Positions 37,281-44,559 of a stretch of 44,559 nt of DNA are shown here, piece by piece (positions within the stretch are counted from its first letter, which is position 1; every line of letters begins with the position of its first letter). Origin of the DNA: Leptospiraceae bacterium (lineage in GTDB: Bacteria; Spirochaetota; Leptospiria; Leptospirales; Leptospiraceae); NCBI GenBank assembly GCA_947458405.1, contig CANGZW010000016.1, forward strand, positions 1 through 44,559. The letters run 5' to 3'. Both the position numbers and the translations under genes were made by a program. The notes beneath the pieces were generated by a model that saw only the letters and a list, made by a program, of their open reading frames with translations, made no database searches and was not told where the DNA came from.

Positions 37281-38684
37281 ATGACAATAGAGGGACAAAT
37301 TGCAGATCTCATAGGAACAGAGAACATTATTTCCCGTACAAATGGGAAAATGGATGAGTTGACCTTTAATTCATATGGTGTAGATAGAACCAAACTCTAC
37401 CAAGCAAACTATGATTATCTCCTTTTCCCTCGTAATACATTAGATGTTTCAAAAATTGTCAAGTATGCTTATGATAACAATATTGCAATTGTTCCCTCTG
37501 GTGGACGTACAGGATATGCAGGTGGGGCAATTGCAAAAGATAAGGAAATAGTTGTATCACTTTCTAAAATGGATAAGACAATTGATTTTGATCCCTTTTT
37601 AGTCTCTTTAACTGTTGAAGCGGGAATGATTACTCAAAATGTTCATAAAGTAGCCGAAGAACATGGGTATGTATTTCCAGTAGATTTTGCGGCAACAGGA
37701 TCATCACATATTGGCGGAAATATTGCAACAAATGCCGGTGGAGTTCGCGTAGTACGATATGGTTTAATCAGAAATTGGGTTTTAGGGATGAAAGTTGTCG
37801 TAGGAAATGGTGAAATCCTTGAATTTAACGGAAATATTTTAAAAAACAATACCGGATATGATCTAAAGCATCTTTTTATGGGATCCGAAGGCACTCTCGG
37901 TATAATAACAGAAGTAACACTCAAGCTTACAAATATACCACGTGATACGAATGTGGTTTTATTTGCAACTGATGACTTTTCAAAAATTTTGGAAGTTTTT
38001 AAAATATGTAGTAAATCTCCCCTACCCTTGATGGCTTACGAATTTCTTACAGATCGTTGTTTAGATAAAGTAATACATCATCTAGGCGTAAATAATCCTT
38101 TCGAAAATAGGCATCCGTATTATATATTAGTTGAATTTGAGATTAGAGAAGAAAAAGACAATGAGCATCTTGAAACTCTCTTAAATGATATTTTTGCTGA
38201 AGAATTAATTTCTGATGGAAGTATTGCTCAAAACTCAACACAGAAAAAAACTTTCTGGAAATACAGAGAAGGAATTAGCGAAAGTTTATCTATACTGCAT
38301 ACAGTTCATAAAAATGATATTTCTCTCCCATTACGAGAGATGAAATCTTTCATTGAAGCAATGGAATCCTTACTGAAAGAAAAATATCCCGGCTTCGAGA
38401 TTGCTCTTTTTGGACATGTGGGCGATGGAAATTTACATTTGAATATATTAAAACCGTCTGACATGAAAGATGAAGATTTCTTTAGTTCTTGCAAGAAGGT
38501 AGATCCTGAAATGTTTAGTTTGATTCAAAAACATGGTGGATCGATCAGTGCTGAACATGGAATTGGACTATTAAAAAAAGACTTTCTCGAATTTTCCAGA
38601 TCTCCAAGTGAAATTGAGTATATGAGACAGATTAAAAAGGTTTTTGATCCCAAAGGAATTTTCAATCCTGGAAAAGTTTTTTAG
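37281..38684 (+). CDS. FAD-binding oxidase (GlcD / D-2-hydroxyacid dehydrogenase type)
   Basis: 467 residues, 1 bp after the acyltransferase stop. The PP-loop FAD domain shows VPSGGRTGYAGGA, TGSSHIGGNIATNAGG and GYDLKHLFMGSEGTLG. The C-terminal half has the metal/substrate motif FGHVGDGNLHLN and SAEHGIGLLKK, ending in DPKGIFNPGK. Such enzymes oxidise D-lactate, glycolate or D-2-hydroxyglutarate; the substrate cannot be fixed by eye. Its tight coupling to an acyltransferase and an RRM gene is unusual. Confidence 0.9.
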   Translation: MTIEGQIADLIGTENIISRTNGKMDELTFNSYGVDRTKLYQANYDYLLFPRNTLDVSKIVKYAYDNNIAIVPSGGRTGYAGGAIAKDKEIVVSLSKMDKTIDFDPFLVSLTVEAGMITQNVHKVAEEHGYVFPVDFAATGSSHIGGNIATNAGGVRVVRYGLIRNWVLGMKVVVGNGEILEFNGNILKNNTGYDLKHLFMGSEGTLGIITEVTLKLTNIPRDTNVVLFATDDFSKILEVFKICSKSPLPLMAYEFLTDRCLDKVIHHLGVNNPFENRHPYYILVEFEIREEKDNEHLETLLNDIFAEELISDGSIAQNSTQKKTFWKYREGISESLSILHTVHKNDISLPLREMKSFIEAMESLLKEKYPGFEIALFGHVGDGNLHLNILKPSDMKDEDFFSSCKKVDPEMFSLIQKHGGSISAEHGIGLLKKDFLEFSRSPSEIEYMRQIKKVFDPKGIFNPGKVF

Positions 38685-38727
38685 ATATGATTACAACTTG
38701 TATTACAAATATTTTTTGTCATACAAA

Positions 38728-40038
38728 TTATTTTAAGTCTAACTTCTCTATACCTTCCCAATCATGAGGGACACCATTAATCTCAAAATATTGTGCTCTC
38801 TTTTGGTAAATTTCTACTGCTGAATCTTTAGGATCAATTTCTAATATATCTTTGAAAATCTTAATTGCTTTGGAGAATTCTTTATCTTTGTACAACATGA
38901 TTCCTTCTTCTAGCATTCCTTTTGTATTTAACTTTAAATCTATAATTCTTTTTGAATTACCATTCAATACTTCATATATTCTCGAGCCTTTTACTTTTCC
39001 TTTTACCGCAACATAGTCAACCAATCGAATAAAGTATTTTTCCTTATCAATTAAATCATAAGTTGATTCACTGATTAGAAGGGATGCTGAATATTGTTTG
39101 GTTAAACTTTCTACTCTAGAGGCCATGTTCACCGCATCAGAGATTACAGTACAATTAAATCGTTTTTCTTCTCCAATAACGCCTAACATGATATTTCCAG
39201 TATGTATACCGATCCCAGAACTAATCCTCACTCTCCCCTTTGCTTTTCTTTTTTGATTATAAGTGTGAAGACTTTCCAACATCTGTATTGCAGAGTCTAT
39301 TGCATCCTCAGGTTTCTTGGGGAATAGAGCCATTATTGCATCACCAATATACTTATCTATAAATCCATTATTCTTTCGTATTGCGGGTCCACAATAACTC
39401 AAATATGCATTGATAAAATCAAAATTTTCTTTAGGAGTCATTGTCTCAGATAGATTTGTAAAGGAACGAATATCAGAAAACAAGATACTCATTTCTTGTT
39501 CGATTGAATCACCTAATTTGATTGAATTATAATTAGATTCATCATAATTTAGTAATTTTAAAAACTCAACAGGAACATACTTATAAAATATTTCAGAATT
39601 TTGAAAAAGTAACATACTCTTTTTATTTAATTCTGATTCATTATAAAAACTTTTAACCGCTTGTGTTACAGTTAATATTAAATCTTGAGTATCCCATGGT
39701 TTTGCTATGTACCGATAAAGTTTGGCCCGGTTAACTATATTTCCTACCGCTTCTGCATTTGCCTGACCGGTGAGTAGTATTTTGAGTGTTGTTGGCAGGG
39801 ATTGGTGAACTTTAATTAGAAACTCATCTCCTTTCATTCCAGGCATAATCTGATCGGAAATAATTAAGGGGACTTCTATTCCATCCTCGATAAATTCTTC
39901 TAAGATTTCAATTCCCATTTCCGCCGATTCGGCAATTTCAACATTGTATTCAGCCGAAAAAACACGCTTCATTTGTTCACGAAGGCTTTCTAAAAGGGTA
40001 ACTTCATCATCAACACAGAGAATACAGGGTTTTTGCAT
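38728..40038 (-). CDS. Response regulator-adenylate cyclase (REC, class III cyclase, TPR)
   Basis: 436 residues. REC domain 1-125 has D10/D11, phosphoacceptor D62 (SDQIMPG) and K113 (AKPW). The class III cyclase domain (about 180-350) has metal Asp residues D189 (FSDIRSF) and D233 (GDAIMALF), substrate Lys K229 and transition-state N304/R308. The second base-contacting position, Asp in class IIIa, is T297 here, as in class IIIb cyclases, which often respond to bicarbonate. A TPR-like pair of helices ends the protein. It should turn a phosphorelay signal into cAMP. No histidine kinase lies beside it. Confidence 0.9.
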   Translation of the reverse strand: MQKPCILCVDDEVTLLESLREQMKRVFSAEYNVEIAESAEMGIEILEEFIEDGIEVPLIISDQIMPGMKGDEFLIKVHQSLPTTLKILLTGQANAEAVGNIVNRAKLYRYIAKPWDTQDLILTVTQAVKSFYNESELNKKSMLLFQNSEIFYKYVPVEFLKLLNYDESNYNSIKLGDSIEQEMSILFSDIRSFTNLSETMTPKENFDFINAYLSYCGPAIRKNNGFIDKYIGDAIMALFPKKPEDAIDSAIQMLESLHTYNQKRKAKGRVRISSGIGIHTGNIMLGVIGEEKRFNCTVISDAVNMASRVESLTKQYSASLLISESTYDLIDKEKYFIRLVDYVAVKGKVKGSRIYEVLNGNSKRIIDLKLNTKGMLEEGIMLYKDKEFSKAIKIFKDILEIDPKDSAVEIYQKRAQYFEINGVPHDWEGIEKLDLK

Positions 40039-40330
40039 TAAATAAACTCTTTATTTATACTAATTTTGAATAAATAACAATATTTTTGAAGTAAATTAAG
40101 ACTTATATAATTCCTAGGGTAGCTAAAATGGAGAAATTCTTTATTTATTTTATTTAATATATATCTAGTAGTAACTAAAACGACTTTTTCAGTCTCTTCA
40201 CAAAGAATTTCTTCGCACTTCAATTTTACACCCTATTTAACAAGTTAAAATCTAATTTATAACTTATTCCACCTTCGGCTTACAATGAAGTCAGATTCTA
40301 AATAGACTGCAATTACTTTTTATAAGTATT

Positions 40331-41149
40331 TTACTTATTCTTCAGAAAGCCTTCTCCTGACCAAATATACTCATCCTTAGAATATTCATGTTTAGATTCA
40401 TTGTCTAAATCATAAGAATGGACATGTAGTATTACTCTATTTGGCTCACCAGCGGGTCTTTTGCCACGGGCAACCTCTCCTGGAAAAATAGCGGTGGTTT
40501 CTATGCAAGTAGGGGGATCACATCCTTTTTCAATGTAACTAAATCCAAATTGTAATTTATAGTCTTTATCTAAGAAATATATATCTACTTTGGGATAGGA
40601 TGTATCACTTTCAGCCTCATCTAAATAATATAATGCAAATAAACTTAATTTTGGATCAAAATTATCTCCATTGAGAACTTTTAATGAAAAATTTGATATA
40701 GGCTGTGATTTTTTTTCAAGTTCAGAAATAATTTTTCCACCTTTAACAATTTTCATGTGGATCATATCTTTTTGCTTGGTATGGTTTCTTAATAAAAAAA
40801 TCTCTTTTTCCCCATCTCCAGTCAAATCCTGCTCGGAAATAAAATCGGAGAGGAAACCTCCCCACATATATCCTGTCTTTGAAGCATTTTGGATCTGGTA
40901 CCAGTAATCAGTAACACCATCGATAATCATGTAATCTTCCACCCTCTTTATGATTTTCAGTGAGGATCCCGCAGGAATTTGCGATTGAAGTTTGGACTTT
41001 ATATCGGGTTTTTCTCGAATATTACCCTTATCTCCAAAAACTCTTTGGATTCCGGACTTTTTTAACACACTATCTATTCCATCATTTGTAGATTGGGAAT
41101 AAATAGTGATAATATTAAGAATAGTTAAAAGTAGTAATATTTTTCTCAT
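40331..41149 (-). CDS. Exported SH3b-domain protein
   Basis: 272 residues. A signal peptide (MRKILLLLTILNIITIYSQS) is followed at about 35-100 by a bacterial SH3 domain: NIREKPDIKSKLQSQIPAG, LKIIKR, WYQIQNASKTGYMWGGFL. The rest (about 105-272) contains DLTGDGEKEIFLL, a pattern like integrin/FG-GAP or EF-hand-like repeats that report stored values, then strands with two cysteines (GCDPPTC). It probably sits in the periplasm. It starts downstream of pyk on the same strand, 4 bp after its stop codon. Confidence 0.8.
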   Translation of the reverse strand: MRKILLLLTILNIITIYSQSTNDGIDSVLKKSGIQRVFGDKGNIREKPDIKSKLQSQIPAGSSLKIIKRVEDYMIIDGVTDYWYQIQNASKTGYMWGGFLSDFISEQDLTGDGEKEIFLLRNHTKQKDMIHMKIVKGGKIISELEKKSQPISNFSLKVLNGDNFDPKLSLFALYYLDEAESDTSYPKVDIYFLDKDYKLQFGFSYIEKGCDPPTCIETTAIFPGEVARGKRPAGEPNRVILHVHSYDLDNESKHEYSKDEYIWSGEGFLKNK

Positions 41150-41153
41150 CTAC

Positions 41154-42584
41154 CTATTTGACTTTATAAATTTGTACAAAGTCAACAGAATTTGCACTTC
41201 CACCCGGAGTTCCAGATAATATCACTATGGAATCCCCAATATTTAATAAATTGTACTCTTTCATTTTTTCATTCATATAATTCACCATGTCGTTGAATTT
41301 ATCCATAATCGGGATTACAAATGGATAAACACCCCTATGTAGGTTCATTTTTCTAGATGTCATTAGAAATGGTGTATACGCATAAATAGGAACATCAGGC
41401 CTAAATTGAGAAGCAATTCTGGCGGAAAGCCCACTTCTTGTGAAATTGACGATCGCCTTTGCCTTAATTTGACGTGAAATTTGTTCTGTGGCAAAACCAA
41501 GAGCAGATCTCTCATTAAATTCAAAAGCCTTTTGAGCGCGTCTATGAAATTCTAAGGAGGAAGCAATTTCCTCAGCTTCAGTAATTATCTTTGCCATAAT
41601 AGAAACAGACTCGACAGGAAAGGATCCGCTGGCTGACTCAGCTGATAGCATGACAGCATCCGTTCCATCTAAAACAGCATTGGCAACATCACTGGCTTCC
41701 GCTCTAGTTGGACGGGGATTGTCTATCATTGACTCTAGCATTTGAGTTGCAGTGATGACAGGCTTACCAGCAAGATTCATTTTTCGAATAAGATTTTTCT
41801 GAATTATAGGAACTTTTTCAGTGTCCATCTCCACTCCCAAATCTCCCCGGGCAATCATTATCCCATCTGCCGCTTCAATGATTTGGTCAATATTAAGAAT
41901 AGCTTCCGGTCTCTCTATCTTTGCAATTAAGTTTATAAATGAATCTTTTATATATGATCTGGCTATATTTAAGTCTTCTGGTTTTCTTACAAAACTCAGG
42001 GCGATAAAATCTACTCCAAGTGATACTGCAAATTTTAAATCTTCAATATCCTTATCAGACATCGCTGGAGCACTTACAGGAGAACCGGGTAGATTGATTC
42101 CTTTTTTATCTTTAATTTTTCCTCCAACCAGAGTTTCCAGAAGCAATTTACCGTCTTTTTTTTCTTTTACAATTAGTACAATCTTCCCATCATCAATTAA
42201 AACCTTATGACCTATTTCAACATCATTGATTATATTTGTATAAACTGTACTTATCTCTTCCCTCGTACCTAAAAAATCAGGTTGGGTATTCAAATACAAA
42301 GTATCACCAGGATGAAGATCAAAAGGACCATCTTTTAATACTCCTGTTCTAATTTTAGGTCCCTGTAAATCTGCTAAAATACCAATTGGTCTTCCAGATC
42401 TCTGTTCACAAATTCTAATCGCTTCAAAAACTTTTTTATGCTCAGAATGAGTTGAGTGAGAAAAATTCATTCTGGCAATATCCATTCCAGCATCTATTAG
42501 TTTTGTTATCATTTCTTCTGTATTGGAGGCAGGACCGATGGTGCAGACTATTTTGGTTTTTTTATTCAGGAAGTTCTTATTCAT
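41154..42584 (-). CDS. pyk: Pyruvate kinase
   Basis: 476 residues, the length of PykF-type enzymes. KTKIVCTIGPAS, ARMNFSHSTHSEH, ADLQGPKIRTG, the active-site ALSFVRKPED, AKIERPEA, ARGDLGVEM and ATQMLESMIDNPRPTRAEAS are all present. The C-terminal allosteric domain ends GDSIVILSGTPGG. It transfers phosphate from PEP to ADP at the end of glycolysis. Nothing unusual is seen. Confidence 0.97.
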   Translation of the reverse strand: MNKNFLNKKTKIVCTIGPASNTEEMITKLIDAGMDIARMNFSHSTHSEHKKVFEAIRICEQRSGRPIGILADLQGPKIRTGVLKDGPFDLHPGDTLYLNTQPDFLGTREEISTVYTNIINDVEIGHKVLIDDGKIVLIVKEKKDGKLLLETLVGGKIKDKKGINLPGSPVSAPAMSDKDIEDLKFAVSLGVDFIALSFVRKPEDLNIARSYIKDSFINLIAKIERPEAILNIDQIIEAADGIMIARGDLGVEMDTEKVPIIQKNLIRKMNLAGKPVITATQMLESMIDNPRPTRAEASDVANAVLDGTDAVMLSAESASGSFPVESVSIMAKIITEAEEIASSLEFHRRAQKAFEFNERSALGFATEQISRQIKAKAIVNFTRSGLSARIASQFRPDVPIYAYTPFLMTSRKMNLHRGVYPFVIPIMDKFNDMVNYMNEKMKEYNLLNIGDSIVILSGTPGGSANSVDFVQIYKVK

Positions 42585-42626
42585 ACTTCAGAATAATTGT
42601 ACTATTATTTATTTTTTCAACTAAAA

Positions 42627-43178
42627 TTATTTTCTCAAAAATAATGTATTTAATTCTTTTTTTAGGGAATCGGAAGATAGATTTCCCGGAAATCTCGCAA
42701 TAATCCTGAATTTTTTATCAATTAATACTATTTGATTCGTGTGATCTAATGAATAATTGTTATCTCCTAGATCAACTTTTTTAGATTGAATTCCAAAGAT
42801 CTGAGCGAATTTAACTGTATCTTCCAAATTTCCTGTTAATCCTATTAGATTTATCGCAGGATGTAACTTTATAAATCCATTTATTTTTTTTGGATCATCT
42901 CTTAAAGGATCCAAACTAACAAAAACTCCGTAAATAGATTTATCTGCTACTTCATTCAATGTTTTTGAAAGAGTAGAAAGTGCAAATGGACACTTATCCA
43001 CACAATGAGAAAACCCAAAATATAGTACAAAATTCTTATTGTCCATTTCGGAAAAATAAAATTTCCTACTCTGGTGAGTTGTAAATGGAATTAATTTTGC
43101 ATCATCTAAAATATTTTTTTCGCTACAATTCAGAAATAGAATAATAATTAATATATAAATATTTAATATATATTTCAT
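42627..43178 (-). CDS. SCO1/SenC family copper chaperone lipoprotein
   Basis: 183 residues from ATG 43178, which overlaps the multicopper oxidase stop as ATGA; a frame extends five codons upstream, but this start gives a clean leader (MKYILNIYILIIILFLNC, lipobox FLNC). The copper site is C-x3-C in FSHCVDKCPF plus the late His in SLDHTNQIV. Thioredoxin-fold strands match the family. SCO proteins deliver copper to cytochrome oxidase CuA; here the coupling to a multicopper oxidase suggests it may serve that enzyme. Confidence 0.9.
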   Translation of the reverse strand: MKYILNIYILIIILFLNCSEKNILDDAKLIPFTTHQSRKFYFSEMDNKNFVLYFGFSHCVDKCPFALSTLSKTLNEVADKSIYGVFVSLDPLRDDPKKINGFIKLHPAINLIGLTGNLEDTVKFAQIFGIQSKKVDLGDNNYSLDHTNQIVLIDKKFRIIARFPGNLSSDSLKKELNTLFLRK

Positions 43179-44200
43179 ATACCAACTATCCAACCCATCG
43201 CTCCTTTTTCAGCCATTCTAGATTCGTGTGGATGAAACATATATCTACCTTTTTTTTCAAGTGTAAACTCAAGAATAGCCCTTTCTGTAGGACCCAAACA
43301 AACCACATCTGAATGTCCATCGGGAATCTTAGATTTCATTGATTTAAAAATATCAAATGTTCTGCCATGCAGATGAAAAGTCATGAGGCTATCATATTCT
43401 AACATATTAATTACATATAGTCGCACTCTTTCTCCTACAGGAACTTTGATAGGAAATCTTTCATAATAGCCTGCAATACCATTCCAAGTATAAATATCAT
43501 TTCTCGACCGATTTTCAAGGTCCCAACCAGAGAGAACTAAAACAAATTCATGAGCTGGCTTTCTCTCTTCTAAAGGATCAATAATCAAAACACCATATAA
43601 TCCTTTTGAAATATGTTTTGCGATGGGCGGAACGTGACAGTGATACGGATGTACTCCAGGGGGATCACATTCTAAAGAATATTCAAATTCACTAAATGCA
43701 GGAACTCCCTCCCAGCCATCCATTGTAGGATTATGATTTCCATGAAAATGAAGAGAATGAATATCATTAGTTTTATTAATAAATTTTATCTTTATTGAGT
43801 CACCAACCTTATACCTAAGAATTGGACCCGGAACAATTCCATTAAATGTCCAGGCTGATGTTGTTATACCATGTGCAATACTTAAATTTAAATTATAGGA
43901 GCTAATCTCTAAATCATTTGAATTTTTTTGAATCTTTCCCGGTTGAAAGTAAAATCTTTTTCCATAGTCTTCTTTTAAGTACAGGGGTGCATGAACCATT
44001 CCTCCATATGCATTCGGAGAAAGGTTATAACCCGGTCTTCCTTCGGAAGATAAATATGATATTGGAGTTGGATCTTTTCTTTCAGTTGGAGTCTGACAAA
44101 ATTCTTGTGGTATTGATGGACTTTTCTTATTTAAAAAATATCCACAACTAAAAAAAGTTCCTCCAATCCCAAGCCATTGGAGAAAATTTTTCCTATCCAT
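43175..44200 (-). CDS. Two-domain multicopper oxidase (type-1 copper in domain 1)
   Basis: 341 residues. The leader (RKNFLQWLGIGGTFFSCG) looks like a weak Tat or lipoprotein signal. Four His pairs for a trinuclear cluster are present: H151-x-H153, H187-C188-H189, H276-x-H278 and H323-x-H325. The type-1 site in domain 1 is C188 with H196, and the axial position is L201 (KGLYG), where Met is common. This layout matches the trimeric two-domain oxidases related to nitrite reductase, but the full trinuclear set points to O2 reduction. Substrate unknown; metal or phenol oxidation is possible. Confidence 0.9.
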   Translation of the reverse strand: MDRKNFLQWLGIGGTFFSCGYFLNKKSPSIPQEFCQTPTERKDPTPISYLSSEGRPGYNLSPNAYGGMVHAPLYLKEDYGKRFYFQPGKIQKNSNDLEISSYNLNLSIAHGITTSAWTFNGIVPGPILRYKVGDSIKIKFINKTNDIHSLHFHGNHNPTMDGWEGVPAFSEFEYSLECDPPGVHPYHCHVPPIAKHISKGLYGVLIIDPLEERKPAHEFVLVLSGWDLENRSRNDIYTWNGIAGYYERFPIKVPVGERVRLYVINMLEYDSLMTFHLHGRTFDIFKSMKSKIPDGHSDVVCLGPTERAILEFTLEKKGRYMFHPHESRMAEKGAMGWIVGI

Positions 44201-44201
44201 T

Positions 44202-44510
44202 TCAGGTTGAAGTAAATGTAGAGAATAAGGAAAATAAGATAACCAAAATAATCCCCGGAAGTGTTAATCCTAATCTAAAGTGCAATGGAATCCCCGATTT
44301 TCCCGCTAAAAGATAAACAAGGCTTCCTATCCACGGAACAATTATAATAAAACAAGTCCATATTATTGAAACTGCTTTAGAAATATTCTCTCTTTTACCA
44401 AGGTCGTAAAGGGATATTGGCAACCAAATTACATATAATATGATAGGTATGTAATACGCATAAAAATAAGATAAATAAAAAATAATACCAGGTGACTTAA
44501 TTGATTCCAT
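44202..44510 (-). CDS. Small membrane protein with PLDc_N-like segment
   Basis: 102 residues with three hydrophobic segments. The middle part (AVSIIWTCFIIIVPWIGSLV, then YLLAGKS) matches the PLDc_N module found in front of cardiolipin synthases and in small immunity- or anti-sigma-like membrane proteins. It starts one base before the multicopper oxidase and is likely co-transcribed. No specific function can be given. The last 49 bases of the window hold no gene I can support. Confidence 0.7.
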   Translation of the reverse strand: MESIKSPGIIFYLSYFYAYYIPIILYVIWLPISLYDLGKRENISKAVSIIWTCFIIIVPWIGSLVYLLAGKSGIPLHFRLGLTLPGIILVILFSLFSTFTST

Positions 44511-44559
44511 AATTATACCTCACAACTATTGAGTTGGAAGACCTCCACTAATTATTCCA

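Noticed and set aside
40038..40223. A 61-codon minus-strand frame whose stop overlaps the REC-cyclase start as TAATG
   Set aside because: Composition is that of random A/T-rich DNA (Ile/Asn/Lys/Tyr/Phe), there is no ribosome site and no recognisable domain. The overlap alone is not enough.
42994..43002. A perfect DnaA-box sequence TTATCCACA
   Set aside because: It is single and lies inside the SCO gene where it encodes part of the conserved C-x3-C copper site; no box cluster or A/T-rich unwinding element is near.

Overview
The window is AT-rich (roughly one third G+C by eye) and densely coded on both strands. Lipoprotein signal peptides with spirochaete-style lipoboxes (for example FSNC, VVNC, TISC), a full-length chemoreceptor, a MotB-type stator protein, class III cyclase signalling and the housekeeping gene content suggest a spirochaete, most likely a member of the Leptospiraceae. 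This is inferred from gene content only; no rRNA gene is present.

Layout. (1) 1-2.6 kb is a rearranged accessory patch. Three copies or fragments of the 3' end of a HhH-GPD DNA glycosylase gene, two copies of a strong hairpin repeat and two copies of a GC-richer repeat surround a MntA/HepT (nucleotidyltransferase/HEPN) toxin-antitoxin pair. (2) 2.6-5.4 kb holds a SRPBCC protein and two alpha/beta hydrolases, one a lipoprotein with an Asp-type nucleophile. (3) 5.4-10.9 kb is a tightly overlapping minus-strand run: M50 protease, enoyl-CoA hydratase, dcd, glgA, a TrkA-type K+ regulator, an M15 peptidase and a UPF0016/Gdt1 protein. (4) 11-20.3 kb carries a chemoreceptor, cysE, a lipoprotein, rsmD, a DsbA-like protein, mdh, motB with an unknown partner, a DUF423 protein and a MerC-like protein. 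(5) 20.4-27.8 kb is the conserved rpmH-rnpA-yidD-yidC-jag-mnmE cluster, followed by malic enzyme and a hydrolase whose reading frame lacks a normal start codon. (6) 27.8-28.9 kb is a gene-poor stretch with palindromes. (7) 28.9-35.4 kb is a minus-strand accessory block: ECF sigma factor, soluble anti-sigma-like protein, membrane-anchored CHAT (caspase-like) protease, an unknown exported protein and two tandem paralogous lipoproteins, ending in a terminator. (8) 35.7-38.7 kb has an RRM protein, a fungal-FAS-like acyltransferase and an FAD-linked oxidase. (9) 38.7-44.5 kb has a REC-cyclase, an SH3b protein, pyruvate kinase, SCO, a two-domain multicopper oxidase and a PLDc_N-like membrane protein.

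The strongest candidate for an undescribed system is the sigma / anti-sigma-like / CHAT operon at 32709-35422. Its parts resemble the TPR-CHAT / Csx30 / CASP-sigma branch of type III-E CRISPR systems, but no CRISPR array or cas gene is visible here and the protease carries its own transmembrane anchor. The downstream exported proteins are candidate targets or sensors. Second in interest is the toxin-antitoxin pair set between repeated glycosylase gene ends, a structure that looks like a cassette or tandem-duplication scar.
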